Below are positions 14,700-23,330 of a DNA stretch of 37,596 nt, in pieces. The stretch is from assembly GCA_019414265.1 (NCBI GenBank), contig DXMJ01000019.1, forward strand, positions 1-37,596. The letters run 5' to 3'. Within the stretch, counting starts at the first letter, position 1; every line of letters begins with the position of its first letter. The position numbers were made by a program, and so were the translations under genes. This DNA is from Collinsella sp. GTDB lineage: Bacteria; Actinomycetota; Coriobacteriia; Coriobacteriales; Coriobacteriaceae. The notes under the pieces were generated by a model that saw only the letters and a list, made by a program, of their open reading frames with translations, did not search any database and was not told the DNA's origin.

Positions 14700-17357
14700 A
14701 TGAGTGCTGACTACCCGTCAATGACTACGGCCGAGATTCGCTCCAAGTTCCTCAACTTCTTTGAGGAGCGCGGTCTTAAGCTCTATCCTTCTTCGTCCCT
14801 CGTCCCCGACGATCCTTCGCTGCTGCTTGCCAACGCCGGCATGAACCAGTTTAAGGAGTACTACCAGGGCAAGAAGACCATGAAAGAGATCGGCGCGATC
14901 TCCTGCCAGAAGTGTGTCCGCACCAACGACATCGACTGCATCGGTGAGGACGGCCGTCACCTGTCCTTCTTTGAGATGCTCGGCGACTTCTCCTTTGGCG
15001 GCGTCTCCAAGCAGCAGGCCTGCGCTTGGGCCTTTGAGCTCATCACCAAGGAGTTCAAGCTGCCGCTCGACCGCCTGTACTTCACCGTCTTTACCGAAGA
15101 CGACGAGACCCACGACGTGTGGCGCTCTCTGGGCGTTGCCGAGGATCACATCTCCCGCCTGGGCGAGGACGACAACTTCTGGGCCGCTGGCCCCACCGGC
15201 CCCTGCGGTCCGTGCTCCGAGATCTACTTTGACATGGGCGAGGAGGTCGGTTGCGGCAGCCCCGACTGCAAGCCTGGCTGCGACTGCGACCGCTTCCTTG
15301 AGTTCTGGAACCTCGTGTTTACCCAGTACGACCGCCAGGAGGACGGCTCCATGCCGGAGCTGCCGCACCGCAACCTCGATACGGGCATGGGTCTGGAGCG
15401 CATGGCCGCTATCATGCAGCACAAGACCGCTAACTACGACGGCGATCTGATGCAGCACCTCATCAAGCTCGGTGAGAAGATCAGCGGCAAGACCTATGAC
15501 GCCGACGATTACTCCGGTGCCAGCCGCTCCCTGCGCATCATCGCCGACCACTCCCGTGCCGTCGACTTTATGATCTCCGACGGCATCCTGCCCGGTAACG
15601 AGGGTCGCGAGTACGTCCTGCGCCGCCTGCTCCGTCGTGCCGTGTTCCACGGTCGTCTGCTGGGCATCGAGGGCGCCTTCCTGACCAAGTTTATCGACGA
15701 GGTCAACGCTCAGATGGGCGAGGCTTATCCCGAGCTGCTCAAGAACGTCGCGCTCGTTAAGGGCATCGTCGCCTCCGAGGAGGAGCGTTTCTCCACGACG
15801 CTCGACAACGGTCGCGTCTACCTAGACGAGGCCCTGGCCGCGCTCGCCGAGGGTGCTGTCCTTCCGGGCGACGTCGCCTTTAAGCTTCACGACACCTTTG
15901 GTTTCCCCATTGACCTGACTGTCGAGATCGCCGGCACCGCCGGTCACGACGTCGACATGGATGGCTTTACCGCTTGCATGGAGGACCAGAAGGCCCGTGC
16001 CCGCGCCAACGCTAAGGGCGATGCCTGGGGTAGCTTTAACGACGTGTGGGTCGAGCTTTCCGACAAGGTTGCCGCGACCGAGTTCGACGGCTATGACAAC
16101 GACGCCATCGAGGGCGCCAAGGTTGTCGCCATCGTGCGCAACGGCGAGTCCGTCGAGTCCGCTGCTGCCGGCGAGGATGTTGAGGTCGTGCTCGACCGCA
16201 CCCCGTTCTATGCCGAGATGGGTGGCCAGCAGGGCGATGCCGGCAAGCTTTCCGCCGAGGGCGTTGTTCTGGCCGTTGCCGACACCAAGAACCACAACGG
16301 CCTGTATGCTCACGTCGCGCACGTTGCCGAGGGCACGCTGACCGTCGGTGCTACCGTGACCGCCGCGCTCGACGCCGAGCGCCGTGGCTTCCTGCGCCGC
16401 AATCACACCGCCACCCACCTTCTCGACGCTGCGCTTAAGCAGGTTCTGGGCGAGCATGTCTCCCAGGCCGGCTCGCTGGTGACGCCCGAGCACCTGCGCT
16501 TTGACTTCACGCACTTCGAGGCTCTGTCTTCCGAGCAGCTCAAGGCTGTCGAGGACCTGGTCAACCAGCAGATCTTCGCTTCCAAGCCGGTTGTGACCCG
16601 CGTTATGGGCATCGATGAGGCCAAGGCCGCCGGTGCTGTTGCCCTGTTTGGCGAGAAGTACGGCGACGTCGTCCGCGTCGTTTCCGTGGGCGCCGAGGAC
16701 CAGCCGTTCTCCCGCGAGCTCTGCGGTGGCACCCATGCCGCCAATACCGCCGAGATCGGCCTGTTCAAGATCATTTCCGAGTCCTCTACGGGCTCGAACG
16801 TCCGTCGTATCGAGGCCGTGACCTCTAAGGGCGCTCTCGATTACATGGCCGACCGCCTGGCACTTGTTGACGCCGCTGCCGCTGCGCTCAAGTGCCGCGC
16901 GGACGAGGTTCCCGCTCGCGTGGAGAACCTGCAGGCCGACCTGCGCGAGACGTCCAATAAGCTCAAGAAGGCTCTGACCGGTGGCTCCTCCGATGCCATT
17001 TCCGGCGCCATCGACGGCGCTGTCGAGCTGAACGGTTACAAGCTCGTTGTCGCTGAGCTCCAGGGCCTTGAGGCTGCTGACCTGCGCAACGTCTGGGATA
17101 CCGTGCACCAGAAGGTCGCCGGCCCTGTCGCCTGCGTCGTCGCCAGCGTGACCGAGAAGGGCACGCCTGCGCTGCTCGCCGCCGGTTCCGATGACGCCGT
17201 GAAGGCCGGTTTCCACGCCGGCAACGTGATCAAGCAGATCGCGGGCCTGGTCGATGGTCGCGGTGGCGGCCGTCCCAACATGGCCCAGGCCGGTGGCAAG
17301 AACGCCGCCGGTATTGCCGATGCCCTCGCGGCCGCTAAGACCGCGCTCGGCGCCTAA
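14700..17357 (+). CDS. alaS: alanyl-tRNA synthetase
   Basis: Charges tRNA-Ala with alanine. The 885-residue length is normal. Order: class II catalytic core (about 1-250, beginning TTAEIRSKFLNFFEERG), tRNA-recognition region, editing domain with the metal and editing ligands His569, His573, Cys675 and His679 (NHTATH and CGGTHAANT), and a C-terminal oligomerisation region ending with a Gly-rich DGRGGGRPNMAQAGG block. ATG 14700 is chosen because GAGGAG stands 9 bases before it and the promoter at 14626-14653 lies inside the upstream extension of the frame. The gene leads an operon with ruvX 9 bases later. Confidence 0.97.
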   Translation: MSADYPSMTTAEIRSKFLNFFEERGLKLYPSSSLVPDDPSLLLANAGMNQFKEYYQGKKTMKEIGAISCQKCVRTNDIDCIGEDGRHLSFFEMLGDFSFGGVSKQQACAWAFELITKEFKLPLDRLYFTVFTEDDETHDVWRSLGVAEDHISRLGEDDNFWAAGPTGPCGPCSEIYFDMGEEVGCGSPDCKPGCDCDRFLEFWNLVFTQYDRQEDGSMPELPHRNLDTGMGLERMAAIMQHKTANYDGDLMQHLIKLGEKISGKTYDADDYSGASRSLRIIADHSRAVDFMISDGILPGNEGREYVLRRLLRRAVFHGRLLGIEGAFLTKFIDEVNAQMGEAYPELLKNVALVKGIVASEEERFSTTLDNGRVYLDEALAALAEGAVLPGDVAFKLHDTFGFPIDLTVEIAGTAGHDVDMDGFTACMEDQKARARANAKGDAWGSFNDVWVELSDKVAATEFDGYDNDAIEGAKVVAIVRNGESVESAAAGEDVEVVLDRTPFYAEMGGQQGDAGKLSAEGVVLAVADTKNHNGLYAHVAHVAEGTLTVGATVTAALDAERRGFLRRNHTATHLLDAALKQVLGEHVSQAGSLVTPEHLRFDFTHFEALSSEQLKAVEDLVNQQIFASKPVVTRVMGIDEAKAAGAVALFGEKYGDVVRVVSVGAEDQPFSRELCGGTHAANTAEIGLFKIISESSTGSNVRRIEAVTSKGALDYMADRLALVDAAAAALKCRADEVPARVENLQADLRETSNKLKKALTGGSSDAISGAIDGAVELNGYKLVVAELQGLEAADLRNVWDTVHQKVAGPVACVVASVTEKGTPALLAAGSDDAVKAGFHAGNVIKQIAGLVDGRGGGRPNMAQAGGKNAAGIADALAAAKTALGA

Positions 17358-17366
17358 GAAGTCGCT

Positions 17367-17795
17367 GTGGTCGCGCTCGCGCTGGACATAGGGGAGACCA
17401 GGATCGGTATTGCCGTCTCGAGCCGTGATGGCAAGATGGCGATGCCTGTCAAGGTGCTTCCGGCTGCCGAGGTCACCGGTATGGCCAAGACGTTTCGCTA
17501 CCTGGTCGAGGACTATGAGCCCGATATCCTGGTAAGCGGACGTCCCTTGACCATGGCCGGTGAGCCCGGCCCCCAGGCCGAGCGCGTTGCCGCCGTGGCC
17601 CAAAAGATTGCCGACAAGCTCGAACTTCCGCTGGAGTTTGAGGACGAGCGCTTGTCCTCGCAAGAGGCCAAACGCATCCTGCGCGAGCAGGGCCTCAACG
17701 AAAAACAGATGAGAGGCAAGATTGACATGATCGCCGCCAGCCTGTTTTTGCAGACATGGCTTGATCGTAAAAACGAGGAGGTCTCGCATGCCTAG
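17367..17795 (+). CDS. ruvX: RuvX/YqgF family nuclease
   Basis: RNase H-fold nuclease linked to 16S rRNA maturation in Escherichia coli and to Holliday junction resolution in mycobacteria. The 142-residue protein is typical in length. The catalytic acidic set is visible as Asp7 (LALDIGETRIG), Glu94 (FEDERLSS) and Asp120 (GKIDMIAA). It begins with GTG at 17367, 9 bases after alaS, with AAGAAG just upstream. The last 8 bases overlap the start of mltG. The alaS-ruvX-mltG order is common in Gram-positive bacteria. Confidence 0.93.
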   Translation: MVALALDIGETRIGIAVSSRDGKMAMPVKVLPAAEVTGMAKTFRYLVEDYEPDILVSGRPLTMAGEPGPQAERVAAVAQKIADKLELPLEFEDERLSSQEAKRILREQGLNEKQMRGKIDMIAASLFLQTWLDRKNEEVSHA

Positions 17796-19173
17796 CGCTT
17801 CCGATCCGCGCCAGCCGATTCGTACACGTCAGCCTGTGCCGCGCCCTGCCCAGCCTGGCCAGCGTCCGGCACAGCCGACGCAGCGCGCAGCTCAGCCTGC
17901 CGCGCGCCCGGTGCAGTCCTCCTCTCGTTTGGCTCAACCTGCTCAGCGGACGGTTCGACAGCCCACTGCTCGTACGGCCCAGCCTGCAGGCGGTACCCGC
18001 TTTAAGCAGCAGGCACCTACCCAGCGAGCACAGGCCCCCCAATCGCATTCGCATCACGCTCGCGGTTCGCACGGCGTTGCTCCGGCCACGCGATCGAGCT
18101 ACAACACGCATGCTCGTCGCGGTGCCCAAAAGAAAAGCTCCCCGGTGCCTATGATTATCGGCGTCGTCGCCGCCGTGCTAGCGCTTGTCGCGATCGTTTT
18201 CTTTGTCGTGCCGGCCGTCAAGGGCTTCTTTGTCGGTGAGGATTCGAAGGTCACGGCTGGTCAGCAGGTTACGGTGACCATTCCTGACGGTGCTTCGGGC
18301 GATACGATCGCCTCGATTCTCTCTGAGAACCATATCGTCGAAAATCCCAAGGATTACTATGCGGCGGTGAAAAAGCTCAACGCCGATATGTCGCTCAAGC
18401 CTGGTACTTATTCGTTCACCACGCTCATGGACGCGACTAAGGTGGTTCAGCAACTCATGGAAGGCCCCAACGCTGGCTCCAATGCGCTGACGATTCCCGA
18501 GGGCTTGACGGTCGATCAAGTCGCCGACCGTGTGGCCCAGGCCTACAATAGCATCTCTAAGGAAGACTTCCTCAACCAGGCCAAGGCCTCCAACTACGTG
18601 GACGACTATAGCTTCCTTAGGGGCGCGGCCAATGATTCGCTCGAGGGCTTCTTGTTCCCCAAGACCTATTCGCTGGGCGATTCGCCGACGGCCGATGATG
18701 TGATTCGCGCCATGCTCGATCAGTTTAAGACCGAGTACAAGTCGCTTGACTTTGCGAGCTGCGAGGCGAAGATCAAGGAACGCTACGGTGTGGAGATGTC
18801 CGACTACGACATCGTCAACTTGGCCTCTATTGTTGAGCGCGAGGGCCTCAACGCCGATCAACGTGCGCACGTGGCCTCGGTTTTTTACAACCGCCTTGCC
18901 GGCAAGCTCGACGGTCTGCGTTATCTCAACAGCGATGCGACCATGATGTATGTCACCGGCGGCGAGGTTGCCGCCGACGACCTGCAGAGCGATAGCCCGT
19001 ATAACACCTATAAGCACGAGGGCCTGCCGCCCACGCCCATCTGCTCTCCGTCGCTCGAGGCGCTCAAGGCCACCCTTGAGCCGACCGACTCCGATGACCT
19101 GTATTTCTACATTACACAGGACGAGGAGTACTTCTCGCAAACCTACGAAGAGCATCAACAGTCTTGGAATTAG
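17788..19173 (+). CDS. mltG: endolytic peptidoglycan transglycosylase MltG
   Basis: Membrane-anchored lytic transglycosylase that cuts nascent glycan strands and so limits their length. The 461-residue protein has a cytoplasmic Pro/Gln/Arg/Ala-rich low-complexity tail (about 8-115), one transmembrane helix (about 121-143), a LysM-like subdomain (about 155-235) and the YceG catalytic domain. The catalytic Glu350 lies in ASIVEREG, and the late block SPYNTYKHEGLPPTPICSPS is diagnostic. GAGGAGG stands 6 bases before ATG 17788, which overlaps ruvX by 8 bases. The long disordered tail is unlike the short one of Escherichia coli and may be a protein-contact segment. Confidence 0.94.
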   Translation: MPSASDPRQPIRTRQPVPRPAQPGQRPAQPTQRAAQPAARPVQSSSRLAQPAQRTVRQPTARTAQPAGGTRFKQQAPTQRAQAPQSHSHHARGSHGVAPATRSSYNTHARRGAQKKSSPVPMIIGVVAAVLALVAIVFFVVPAVKGFFVGEDSKVTAGQQVTVTIPDGASGDTIASILSENHIVENPKDYYAAVKKLNADMSLKPGTYSFTTLMDATKVVQQLMEGPNAGSNALTIPEGLTVDQVADRVAQAYNSISKEDFLNQAKASNYVDDYSFLRGAANDSLEGFLFPKTYSLGDSPTADDVIRAMLDQFKTEYKSLDFASCEAKIKERYGVEMSDYDIVNLASIVEREGLNADQRAHVASVFYNRLAGKLDGLRYLNSDATMMYVTGGEVAADDLQSDSPYNTYKHEGLPPTPICSPSLEALKATLEPTDSDDLYFYITQDEEYFSQTYEEHQQSWN

Positions 19174-19174
19174 C

Positions 19175-19672
19175 ATGAGGATTTTTAGCCCCAAACGATA
19201 CGTTGCCTCGGTCGATCGCATCGACCTTGATACCCTGTGGGCCGACGGCAAACGCGCCATTCTGCTCGATCGCGATAACACCCTGGTGCCGCGCGACACC
19301 GAGCAGGTTCCCGCCGCGGTTTCCGCTTGGCTTGACGCCGCCCGCGCCAAAGGCTTTAAGCTGTGCATGGTGTCCAACAACTGGCATCGCGACCAGGTCA
19401 TGAGCTCTGCACGCGAGCTGGGACTCGAGGCCATTAGCCACGCCATGAAGCCGGCGCCGTTTGCCCTCAAGGCGGGTCTTCAGCGCCTCGGCGCCACGGC
19501 CGACGAGGCGGTACTGATCGGTGATCAGCTCTACACTGACGTGTGGAGTGGCAATTTAGCCGGCGTCGATACCATCCTGGTAAAGCCGCAGGCGACGCAG
19601 GACCTGTGGTATACGCAGATCTTCCGTATTTTTGAGCGCCGGGCCCTGCGCGACCTTCCCTGCGAGGAATAG
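19175..19672 (+). CDS. yqeG: YqeG family HAD phosphatase
   Basis: A 165-residue HAD-superfamily IIIA hydrolase. Motif I is LLDRDNTLVPRD, with Asp32 and Asp34 as nucleophile and acid/base; motif II is SNN at 67-69; Lys92 and the GDQLYTD segment (Asp117, Asp122) complete the metal site. Relatives include YqeG of Bacillus subtilis and PGP phosphatases, but the substrate is unproven in bacteria of this type. It starts one base after the mltG stop with no clear ribosome site, so it is probably translated by coupling. In many Gram-positive genomes it sits next to aroE/aroK-type or ribosome-assembly genes; here aroK follows. Confidence 0.88.
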   Translation: MRIFSPKRYVASVDRIDLDTLWADGKRAILLDRDNTLVPRDTEQVPAAVSAWLDAARAKGFKLCMVSNNWHRDQVMSSARELGLEAISHAMKPAPFALKAGLQRLGATADEAVLIGDQLYTDVWSGNLAGVDTILVKPQATQDLWYTQIFRIFERRALRDLPCEE

Positions 19673-19680
19673 GTTTCGCC

Positions 19681-20214
19681 ATGTCTCAGCACATCAAACA
19701 CGGCTGCGACCATATCTTCTTTATCGGCTTTTTGGGCGCGGGCAAGTCGACGCTCGCGCGCAACGTCGGCACCATGTTCAAGCGGCGTTTTATCGATACC
19801 GATCGCCTGGTCGTGCGCCGTTGCGGCAAGTCGGTAACCGAGATTTTTGAGACCGAGGGCGAGGACCGTTTTCGCGAGCTCGAGACCTCGGCGCTCCGTT
19901 CGCTTCAAAGCGAGCGCAGCCTGTTGGTTTCGTGCGGTGGCGGTATCGTCGAGACACCGGTGAATATTGAGCTGATGCACGATATGGGTACGTGCGTGTA
20001 CCTCGAGGGCGACTTCGAGGATTCGATTCGCCAGATTCGTCGGTCCGACACGCGCCCCGATTTCCGCTCGCCCGAGCATGCCGCGCGCCTGTTTGAGCAT
20101 CGCCGTCCGCTGTATCGTCAGGCCGCAGATATTACCCTTGATATTCGCAACAAGTCCTTCGAGGACGTTTCCTACCTTTGTGCCGAGATGCTTTTGGAGC
20201 GTGGACTGCTATGA
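19681..20214 (+). CDS. aroK: shikimate kinase
   Basis: Phosphorylates shikimate with ATP in the aromatic amino acid pathway. The 177-residue protein shows Walker A GFLGAGKS (16-23), the DTD shikimate-contact segment (39-41), Arg65 in FRELE, the Gly triplet CGGGIVE (85-91), and a lid with Arg residues near RPDF and RRPLYRQAA. All key residues appear present, so the enzyme looks functional, in contrast to its neighbour. It lies 8 bases after yqeG and overlaps the AroB homologue by four bases. Confidence 0.9.
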   Translation: MSQHIKHGCDHIFFIGFLGAGKSTLARNVGTMFKRRFIDTDRLVVRRCGKSVTEIFETEGEDRFRELETSALRSLQSERSLLVSCGGGIVETPVNIELMHDMGTCVYLEGDFEDSIRQIRRSDTRPDFRSPEHAARLFEHRRPLYRQAADITLDIRNKSFEDVSYLCAEMLLERGLL

Positions 20215-21320
20215 TTCGCCGTCAACTGATCAATTTCCAAAATCGCAGTGTCGATGTTCGCGTCGGCTTTAACGCTTTTAGTGAGCTGTCGCGTATGTTT
20301 GCCTCGGCCGTGGGCAAGCCCAAGCGTGCGATGGTTGTCTGGAACAGCGCTGTTTCCGACCGCTTTGGCGAGATCGTTGAGCACGCTCTGGTCGATGCCG
20401 GCTTTGCCGTGTCGCCGCTCGTCCTCGAGGTTTCGCCTGCCGGTGCTACGCTGGCCGATGCCGATGCTATCTTTGGCGCCCTGTCTGCCAACGGCGTTAC
20501 CTGCGACGATCTGGTTGTCGCCGTTGGCGATGCCGCAACCTGCTCGGTTGTTAGCTGGTGCGCCAACCAGTGGTGCGGCCGAACTGAGTGCGCGCTGTTG
20601 CCGACGACCTTCGACGCCATGCTCACGGTCGCGACGACCATGAAGCCGCTCGTCGCCTCGTCGGCCAATGCGCTTCCCGCTATCGCGTTCCGTCCCGAAC
20701 CGGGCTTGGTCGTGTGTGACCTCGACCTTGTTCGCGAAGCGGACCCCGAGGACCTCAAGCTCGGCTATGCGGTACTTGTTGGCACCATGCTTTCGAGCAG
20801 CAAGTCGCGCTGGAATCAGTTTATTGAGACTGTCCCCGAGATTCTTGCTGGTGAGGAGGTCGCGCTCGTCAATGCCGTCCAATGGTCTCAGACTGCCCGC
20901 AAGGACGTGCTGACGGCCACGAACCCGAGCGCTCGCCATGCGCTCGATTTTGGCAAGATGGGGGAACGCACCCTGCGCGCCTGCTTGGGCGATGCCGCTT
21001 CGCAGGTCCCTGCCTACCAGCTGTTGTCCGAGGGCATGCGCTTCGAGGCGCGCCTTGCACATGATGCCTGCGACTTCGATATCGATTACGTCTTTGAGGT
21101 CGATGACTGCCTGGAGGACTTTGGTATCGAGGAGCTTGCCTTCGATCTGGAGCCCGCCGCATATATCGAGGAGTTCCGCAGGCAGCAGTTTGTCCGCTCG
21201 AACCGCAGTATGTTGCCGCTGCCCGCGGCACTCGGCGCCATTCGTCTAACGAGCGTTGAGGACGAGGTTCTTGAGCGCCATGCTCACGCCTACTTGGCTT
21301 CTCGCAAAGAACTTCTCTAA
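20211..21320 (+). CDS. AroB-like protein, catalytically dead 3-dehydroquinate synthase homologue
   Basis: A 369-residue intact protein that aligns along its whole length with 3-dehydroquinate synthase, which normally makes 3-dehydroquinate from DAHP. Shared framework: VVAVGDAAT (103-110) for the NAD loop LVALGGGVVGD, LLPTTFDAML (129-138) for VPTTLLSQVD, AFRPEPGLVVCDLD (159-172) for AFYQPASVVVDLD, and DFGKMGERT (246-254) for NLGHTFGHA. The active site is gone. The Gly triplet is broken; the KN pair is lost; AEVIK, with metal ligand Glu and catalytic Lys, reads AVLVG (187-191); the GH metal ligand is GK (248-249); and the HGEA histidine is absent. The start overlaps the aroK stop (ATGA). It was not classified as a pseudogene because the frame is full length and codon use is normal. 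Function unknown; a binding or regulatory role is possible. Confidence 0.82.
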   Translation: MIRRQLINFQNRSVDVRVGFNAFSELSRMFASAVGKPKRAMVVWNSAVSDRFGEIVEHALVDAGFAVSPLVLEVSPAGATLADADAIFGALSANGVTCDDLVVAVGDAATCSVVSWCANQWCGRTECALLPTTFDAMLTVATTMKPLVASSANALPAIAFRPEPGLVVCDLDLVREADPEDLKLGYAVLVGTMLSSSKSRWNQFIETVPEILAGEEVALVNAVQWSQTARKDVLTATNPSARHALDFGKMGERTLRACLGDAASQVPAYQLLSEGMRFEARLAHDACDFDIDYVFEVDDCLEDFGIEELAFDLEPAAYIEEFRRQQFVRSNRSMLPLPAALGAIRLTSVEDEVLERHAHAYLASRKELL

Positions 21321-21326
21321 GATTTA

Positions 21327-21352
21327 TTGACATCCATCGTCTTTCGTATCAT
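21327..21352 (+). promoter_or_regulatory. candidate promoter of the pepP-efp region
   Basis: A perfect TTGACA (21327-21332) starts 7 bases after the aroB-like gene. TATCAT (21347-21352) is the best -10, but the 14-base spacer is short, so either the hexamers are offset or the pairing is wrong. A start near 21358 would coincide with the base of the long hairpin that follows. Confidence 0.4.
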
Positions 21353-21357
21353 GTTGA

Positions 21358-21420
21358 GGGACGGGTTTTCAATCGGTCGCGGATCGCAAGCGATTCCGTC
21401 GTTCGGTTGAGACCCGTCCC
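21358..21420 (+). promoter_or_regulatory. long structured hairpin in the leader before the Xaa-Pro peptidase
   Basis: GGGACGGGT (21358-21366) pairs with ACCCGTCCC (21412-21420). The stem continues with about eight further pairs, one bulge and G.T pairs, enclosing a second small hairpin (about 21380-21399). Only GTCTTTATAG follows, a weak T-tract. It may be a terminator of the aro operon or a leader structure of the peptidase mRNA. Confidence 0.65.
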
Positions 21421-21452
21421 GTCTTTATAGAGACAACAAGAAAGGAATCTGC

Positions 21453-22583
21453 ATGTCAGAGTTTGCTGCCGGCCCTGCCGGTCGTATCGAGCGTGTCCGT
21501 ACCCTGATGGCTGAGCGCGGCTACGACGCTGTCGTGGTTCGTGACGAGGCCAATCTTCGTTGGCTTACGGGCGTGAAGGGCGTCTTCGATTACACCTTCG
21601 AGTTCCCGCACGCGGCGTTTATTACGGCTGACCAGTGCCTGTTCCATACCGACTCGCGCTACCTCAACAGCTTTGAGGAGAACACGCCCGCCGGCAGCCC
21701 CTGGGTCTACGACATGGACGAGGGCACCATCCCCGGTTGGGTCGCCGGCAAGATCGCGGCCAACAAGTGCCGCGTCTGCGCTGTCGAGGACGACATGCAG
21801 ATCAACTTCTACCAGGGTATTCAGCGTGGCCTGGAGGATCGTTCTGTAGCCTGCATGCTGCCGCTGATGCATGACGACATTCGCAAGATGCGCGCCATCA
21901 AGGACGCCGAGGAGATCGAGCTCATGCGCCATGCGCAGTCGATCACCGACGCCGCCTTCCAGCATATGCTCGGCTTTATTAAGCCCGGTATGACCGAGAA
22001 GCAGGTTCGCAACGAGCTCGAGAACTTTATGTTCGCCAACGGCGCCGACAGCTTGGCCTTCGGCTCTATCGTGGCGAGCGGCCCCAATACCGCCAACCCG
22101 CATGCCGTCCCCAGTGATCGCGTGATCGAGAAGGGCGACTTCGTCCTCATGGATTACGGCGCGGGCTACTGCGACTACCGCTCCGACATGACGCGTACCG
22201 TCGTGATGGGCGAGCCCACCCAGGAGCAGCTCGACTTGTACGCGCTCGTACGCCGCACCCACGAGGAGTGCGTCGCCGCTATCCATCCGGGCGTCGAGGG
22301 CAACGACATTTTCAAGCTTTCCAAGAAGATCATCGGCGATGCCGGCTATGGCGATTACTACAACCATGGTCTGGGCCACGGCGTGGGCATTGACATCCAC
22401 GAGCTGCCCAACTTTAACCGCAGCAAGAATATCATCGAGGTTGGCTCGGTTATCACCATGGAGCCCGGCGTGTACCTGCCTGGTGTGGGCGGCGTGCGCC
22501 TGGAGGACTACGGCGTGGTCACCGAGAACGGCTACGAGCCTTTCACCAAGACGCCGCATGACCTCCACGTCATCGATTGCTAG
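21453..22583 (+). CDS. pepP: Xaa-Pro aminopeptidase, M24B family
   Basis: Metallopeptidase that removes an N-terminal residue preceding proline. The 376-residue protein has a creatinase-like N-terminal domain (1-about 145) and a pita-bread catalytic domain. The five metal ligands are Asp234 (DYGAGYCDY), Asp245 (RSDMTRT), His309 (GLGHGVGIDIHE), Glu337 (TMEPGVY) and Glu351 (VRLEDYG). His217 in NPHAVPS is also conserved. AAAGGA stands 6 bases before the ATG. The pepP-efp order is shared with Bacillus subtilis (yqhT-efp), where recycling of proline peptides and translation of proline runs are neighbours. A strong terminator separates it from efp. Confidence 0.93.
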   Translation: MSEFAAGPAGRIERVRTLMAERGYDAVVVRDEANLRWLTGVKGVFDYTFEFPHAAFITADQCLFHTDSRYLNSFEENTPAGSPWVYDMDEGTIPGWVAGKIAANKCRVCAVEDDMQINFYQGIQRGLEDRSVACMLPLMHDDIRKMRAIKDAEEIELMRHAQSITDAAFQHMLGFIKPGMTEKQVRNELENFMFANGADSLAFGSIVASGPNTANPHAVPSDRVIEKGDFVLMDYGAGYCDYRSDMTRTVVMGEPTQEQLDLYALVRRTHEECVAAIHPGVEGNDIFKLSKKIIGDAGYGDYYNHGLGHGVGIDIHELPNFNRSKNIIEVGSVITMEPGVYLPGVGGVRLEDYGVVTENGYEPFTKTPHDLHVIDC

Positions 22584-22605
22584 CTCATTTCGATAGATTT
22601 TTGGG

Positions 22606-22648
22606 GCGGGGCGTTCGGATAGATTCGGACGCCCCGCGTTCTCTTTTT
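22606..22648 (+). terminator. intrinsic terminator after pepP
   Basis: A 12-bp GC-rich stem (22606-22617 with 22626-22637, one G.T pair) with an 8-base loop, followed by CTCTTTTT ending at 22648. Confidence 0.88.
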
Positions 22649-22679
22649 ATGCGCTCGCTGCAGGCGCCTTCTGCAAGTG

Positions 22680-22685
22680 TATAAT
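22680..22685 (+). promoter_or_regulatory. -10 element before efp
   Basis: A perfect TATAAT lies 57 bases before the efp start and after the pepP terminator. No clear -35 is at 16-18 bases. It would drive efp and probably the genes through recN. Confidence 0.55.
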
Positions 22686-22742
22686 TTTGGTCGTATGTAA
22701 TTTGGACGCTTGTGCGTTCTGCCCATAACAAGAAAGGTCGCT

Positions 22743-23306
22743 ATGCCTACCATTTCTACCGCCGACTTCAAGAACGGCCTCGGTCTCCGCATTAAGGACA
22801 AGGTCTACACCATCGTCGAGTTCCAGCATGTCAAGCCGGGCAAGGGCGGCGCGTTTGTGCGCTACAAGACCCGCGACATCAAGAGCGGCCGCGTCGTCGA
22901 GAACACCTGCAACGCCGGCACCAAGTTCGAGAGCGTCATGCTCACTACCCGTGAGTTCCAGTACCTCTACAACGATGGCACTGACTACATCTTCATGGAC
23001 AACGAGTCCTATGAGCAGGTTCCCGTTCCCGAGGACATGGTGGGCGAGAATTCCAAGTGGCTGCGCGAGAACGACATCTGCCAGCTGCTCTTCGCCGACG
23101 ATGAGCTCATGGGCGTGACCCCGCCGATGTTCATCGAGACCACCATCGTCCAGACCGACCCGGGCTTTAAGGGCGACACCGTCCAGGGTTCCACCAAGCC
23201 GGCCACGATCGACACCGGCGCTGTCATCCAGGTCCCCATGTACCTCAACGAGGGCGAGGTCATCAAGGTTGACACCCGCGACGGCAAGTTCGTCTCCCGC
23301 GTCTAG
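22743..23306 (+). CDS. efp: translation elongation factor P
   Basis: Relieves ribosomes stalled on consecutive prolines by binding between the P and E sites. The 187-residue protein shows three beta-barrel domains. The tip loop of domain I is VKPGKGGAFVR, with the modifiable Lys34 in place. ATG 22743 is chosen by GAAAGG 5 bases before and by the family start MPTISTADFKNG. Which modification Lys34 carries cannot be told; no epmA/epmB/epmC or earP gene is in the window. Asp23 follows 24 bases later. Confidence 0.96.
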   Translation: MPTISTADFKNGLGLRIKDKVYTIVEFQHVKPGKGGAFVRYKTRDIKSGRVVENTCNAGTKFESVMLTTREFQYLYNDGTDYIFMDNESYEQVPVPEDMVGENSKWLRENDICQLLFADDELMGVTPPMFIETTIVQTDPGFKGDTVQGSTKPATIDTGAVIQVPMYLNEGEVIKVDTRDGKFVSRV

Positions 23307-23330
23307 CAACCAACTCTTCTAGGAGGACTC

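Noticed and set aside
15822..17789. 655-codon open frame on the minus strand opposite alaS
   Set aside because: Same artefact; alaS has intact motifs, promoter and start.
20211..21320. Considered calling the AroB homologue a pseudogene
   Set aside because: The frame is complete, codon use is like its neighbours, and the start is coupled to aroK; loss is confined to active-site residues.
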